NCBI RefSeq assembly: GCF_049686335.1
Contig: NZ_JBAVHX010000022.1
Span: forward strand, 124,001-188,000
Length of the DNA: 64,000 bases
From: Buttiauxella sp049686335
GTDB lineage: Bacteria; Pseudomonadota; Gammaproteobacteria; Enterobacterales; Enterobacteriaceae
Direction: 5' to 3'
The notes beneath the pieces were generated by a model, which saw only the letters and a list, made by a program, of their open reading frames with translations, was not told where the DNA came from and made no database searches. Of the stretch, positions 62,494-64,000 are shown in pieces. Positions within the stretch are counted from its first letter, which is position 1. Every line of letters begins with the position of its first letter. The translations under genes and the position numbers were made by a program.

Positions 62494-62586
62494 TGAAGGA
62501 CTGTATGGATTAATCCTGGATGGTGGATTTTTGCGTAGTAACTCGAAGGAATCCGGTTGAATGCTATCCTGTTTGAATTTTCATCA

Positions 62587-62602
62587 ATAAACTATAGTTT
62601 AT
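62587..62602. promoter_or_regulatory. 16-bp perfect palindrome, probable antitoxin operator
   Basis: ATAAACTATAGTTTAT is a perfect palindrome 11 bp before the start of the truncated toxin frame. HigA/XRE antitoxins bind such dyads in their own promoters, so this is the likely autoregulatory site. Confidence 0.7.
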
Positions 62603-62613
62603 GAGGTGAGCGT

Positions 62614-62727
62614 ATGACCTGGACAGTAATCTTTACTGAGGATTTTTATCATTGGTATCACGAGCAGCCTTTGAGTCTGCGCAAGAGGTTTTCTCTGCAC
62701 CTGGCCAAACTGGAGAGAAATAAATGA
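62614..62727 (+). pseudogene. Truncated RelE/HigB-type toxin gene
   Basis: ATG 62614 (GAGGTGAG upstream) opens a 37-residue frame, MTWTVIFTEDFYHWYHEQPL...LAKLERNK, ending at TGA 62725-62727. This matches the first third of the phage-type Gp49/HigB-like toxins, which have over 100 residues. The conserved later parts (KELR-type core strands and C-terminal catalytic residues) are absent. The frame ends in a 4-bp ATGA overlap with the antitoxin gene, so the interior or 3' part seems to have been deleted precisely enough to keep coupling. Unlikely to be an active toxin. Confidence 0.75.
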
Positions 62728-63020
62728 AAACACTACAGGATGTAATAGCTGAATTTTCACCTGAAGATCAGGCCGATATCTGGAAAATGGCGCAGGTCAT
62801 GGTTCTGGAAACAGGTTTGCAATTAATGCGAGAAGAGCTTTCGCTCTCACAAAAACAGGTCGCAGAAAAAATGGGGGTGAGTCAGCCGGCGATTGCCGCT
62901 ATTGAACAACGGGGTCATGACCTAAAAGTACTAACGCTTAAGCGTTACGTCGAGGCAATGGGCGGGCAGCTTTCGTTGTTAGTGCAACTCCCCGAAGGCA
63001 ATAAAGTCTTCAAGATTTAA
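62724..63020 (+). CDS. HigA-like XRE-family antitoxin (orphan)
   Basis: 98 residues. Helix-turn-helix in the middle: LSLSQKQVAEKMGVSQPAIAAIEQRG (about 38-63), followed by LTLKRYVEAMGGQLSLLVQLPEG, the usual end of this antitoxin family. The N-terminal ~35 residues (MKTLQDVIAEFSPEDQADIWKMAQ) are helical. It starts in the ATGA overlap with the truncated toxin. The palindrome at 62587 is its probable target. With the toxin gone it may persist as a repressor or simply decay. Confidence 0.88.
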   Translation: MKTLQDVIAEFSPEDQADIWKMAQVMVLETGLQLMREELSLSQKQVAEKMGVSQPAIAAIEQRGHDLKVLTLKRYVEAMGGQLSLLVQLPEGNKVFKI

Positions 63021-63046
63021 AACGCCGTGAGTTTCCCCACGGCGTT
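63021..63046. terminator. Terminator hairpin between antitoxin and yegD
   Basis: AACGCCGTG / CACGGCGTT, 9-bp perfect stem with an 8-nt loop, between convergent genes. On the minus strand it runs into TTTTAAAT, so it is better as a yegD terminator. Confidence 0.8.
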
Positions 63047-63049
63047 GGG

Positions 63050-64000
63050 TTAATCGCGGAACACCACATCTGCCCAGCGGGCAAGGCCTGCGGTCACCGA
63101 GCCGAAATCATCGCCTCCGGCCAACGGAATACCCGGTAATTGCTGAGCCAGTGCCTGTTTGAGCAATGGTGAGCGAGCGCTACCGCCGGTGAGATAAATC
63201 ACGTCAGGTTTCACGGCGCTGTTTTCCAGTGCCAGCGTGACCTGCTCGAGAATCCGTTGTAACGGCTGGCTGATGGCACTTTCCAGCTCAGGCTGGCTGA
63301 TTTCACAACCCAACTCTTTACTGATAAATGGCAGCAGCGTGGCAACTTTTTGGCTGTCTGAAAGGGCAATTTTACTCTCTTCAGCAGCACGCACCAGGCG
63401 ATAGCTCAGACGCTGACGCCAGACTTTTTGCAGGTATGCGACTTTTTCTGGATCGCGCGAATCGCGCACCATTTCATTGAGCATGCGGCCATTGGCGCTG
63501 CTGTAAAAATCGTTTTGCGCGGGAACATCGTTGATTGCCACCGCATTCCACCATGGCAATACTGGCAGAGCGATACCTTTCTCGGTCTGGCCACCCATCC
63601 CCAGTAATGGAGAAAGCTGCTTAAATGCCAGCATAATATCGAGGTCGTTACCCCCGACACGGCAACCACTGTGGCCGAGCAAACTCTGTTCGCGGTCACG
63701 ACGGGCGCGCCATTGTGGCCCCATCAGCAATACTGAACAGTCGGTGGTACCACCGCCGATATCCACAACCAGTACCTGTTTTTCTTCGGTAAGTGTGGCT
63801 TCAAAATCCAGCCCCGCAGCAACCGGTTCAAACTGGAAGACCACGTCTTTAAAACCGGCACGACGTGCTGCGCGATCGAGGATCCCTTGCGCCTGTTGGT
63901 TCGCTTCGTCACCGCCTAATCCCTGGAAGTTAATCGGGCGGCCAATCACTGCCTGAGTGATGGACTCAGCAACCTGGCTTTGCGCCTGATTGCGAATATG
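63050..64000 (-). CDS. yegD: Hsp70-family chaperone-like protein YegD (partial)
   Basis: The C-terminal 316 residues of a protein that runs off the right edge; the E. coli protein has 450. Hsp70/actin-type ATPase domain: VIGRPINFQGLGGDEANQQAQGIL, FEPVAAGLDFE, the phosphate-2 loop VLVVDIGGGTTDCSVLL, GGNDLDIMLAFK, and VIYLTGGSARSPLLKQAL (adenosine motif). No substrate-binding domain follows the ATPase domain, which fits YegD. An internal Met at 63949 could be mistaken for a start, but the coding frame continues upstream to the edge. Confidence 0.95.
   Translation of the reverse strand, partial: HIRNQAQSQVAESITQAVIGRPINFQGLGGDEANQQAQGILDRAARRAGFKDVVFQFEPVAAGLDFEATLTEEKQVLVVDIGGGTTDCSVLLMGPQWRARRDREQSLLGHSGCRVGGNDLDIMLAFKQLSPLLGMGGQTEKGIALPVLPWWNAVAINDVPAQNDFYSSANGRMLNEMVRDSRDPEKVAYLQKVWRQRLSYRLVRAAEESKIALSDSQKVATLLPFISKELGCEISQPELESAISQPLQRILEQVTLALENSAVKPDVIYLTGGSARSPLLKQALAQQLPGIPLAGGDDFGSVTAGLARWADVVFRD

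Noticed and set aside
63050..63949. Taking Met at 63949 as the yegD start
   Set aside because: The coding frame continues upstream without stop to the window edge (HIRNQAQSQVAESITQAVIGRP), matching YegD; the gene is simply cut by the window.

Overview
The window is a chromosomal segment of an enteric bacterium (order Enterobacterales, family Enterobacteriaceae). Many genes keep the exact lengths and local order of the E. coli K-12 46-47 min region: metG, mrp, btsS-btsR (yehU-yehT), yehS, thiM-thiD, yegW, yegV-yegU-yegT, fbaB, yegS, yegQ, baeR-baeS, mdtD-C-B-A and yegD. It is not E. coli: several operons absent from K-12 lie between these landmarks. The genus cannot be fixed from the sequence alone. 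No rRNA, tRNA, CRISPR array, insertion sequence or complete prophage was seen.

Layout. 1-5.3 kb: the end of a membrane protein, then a minus-strand operon coding for a TauD/AtsK-type Fe(II)/2-oxoglutarate dioxygenase and a complete CUT1-type ABC importer. 5.4-12 kb: metG and mrp (divergent), the pyruvate-sensing pair BtsS/BtsR, and yehS. 12-18.3 kb: a periplasmic molybdenum hydroxylase (large subunit with Tat signal, 2Fe-2S subunit, tri-haem cytochrome c) with divergent XdhC-like and MocA-like maturation genes. 18.3-20.5 kb: a REP-like tandem array, three exact BtsR boxes and a short CstA/BtsT-family transporter. 20.7-26.1 kb: an accessory stretch with a broken T6SS-type effector gene and its immunity lipoprotein, an unknown periplasmic protein, a large MscS-family channel and two small unknown envelope genes. 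26.6-33.7 kb: TPP riboswitch-thiMD, yegW, yegTUV and fbaB.

33.7-34.6 kb is non-coding and holds a 590-bp element with two 190-bp arms in inverted orientation. 34.6-41.2 kb: an enolase-superfamily dehydratase/racemase with a Dpp/Nik-type ABC importer. 41.2-48.7 kb: a chaperone-usher fimbrial operon with two chaperones, followed by a ToxR/MarT-like membrane regulator and a FidL-like partner. 48.7-64 kb: yegS, yegQ, the mdtABCD-baeSR multidrug efflux/envelope stress operon, an orphan HigA-like antitoxin with a truncated toxin, and part of yegD.

How it works together. Most accessory blocks are uptake-plus-catabolism cassettes (dioxygenase + CUT1 importer; enolase-family enzyme + peptide-type importer; Mo hydroxylase + cytochrome) placed in a conserved backbone. 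The clearest regulatory link visible is between BtsR (10.7-11.4 kb) and the CstA-family gene at 18.7 kb: its upstream region carries three copies of the BtsR octamer, two of them at the 13-bp spacing described for E. coli btsT. The most unusual non-coding structure is the inverted element at 33,755-34,342.
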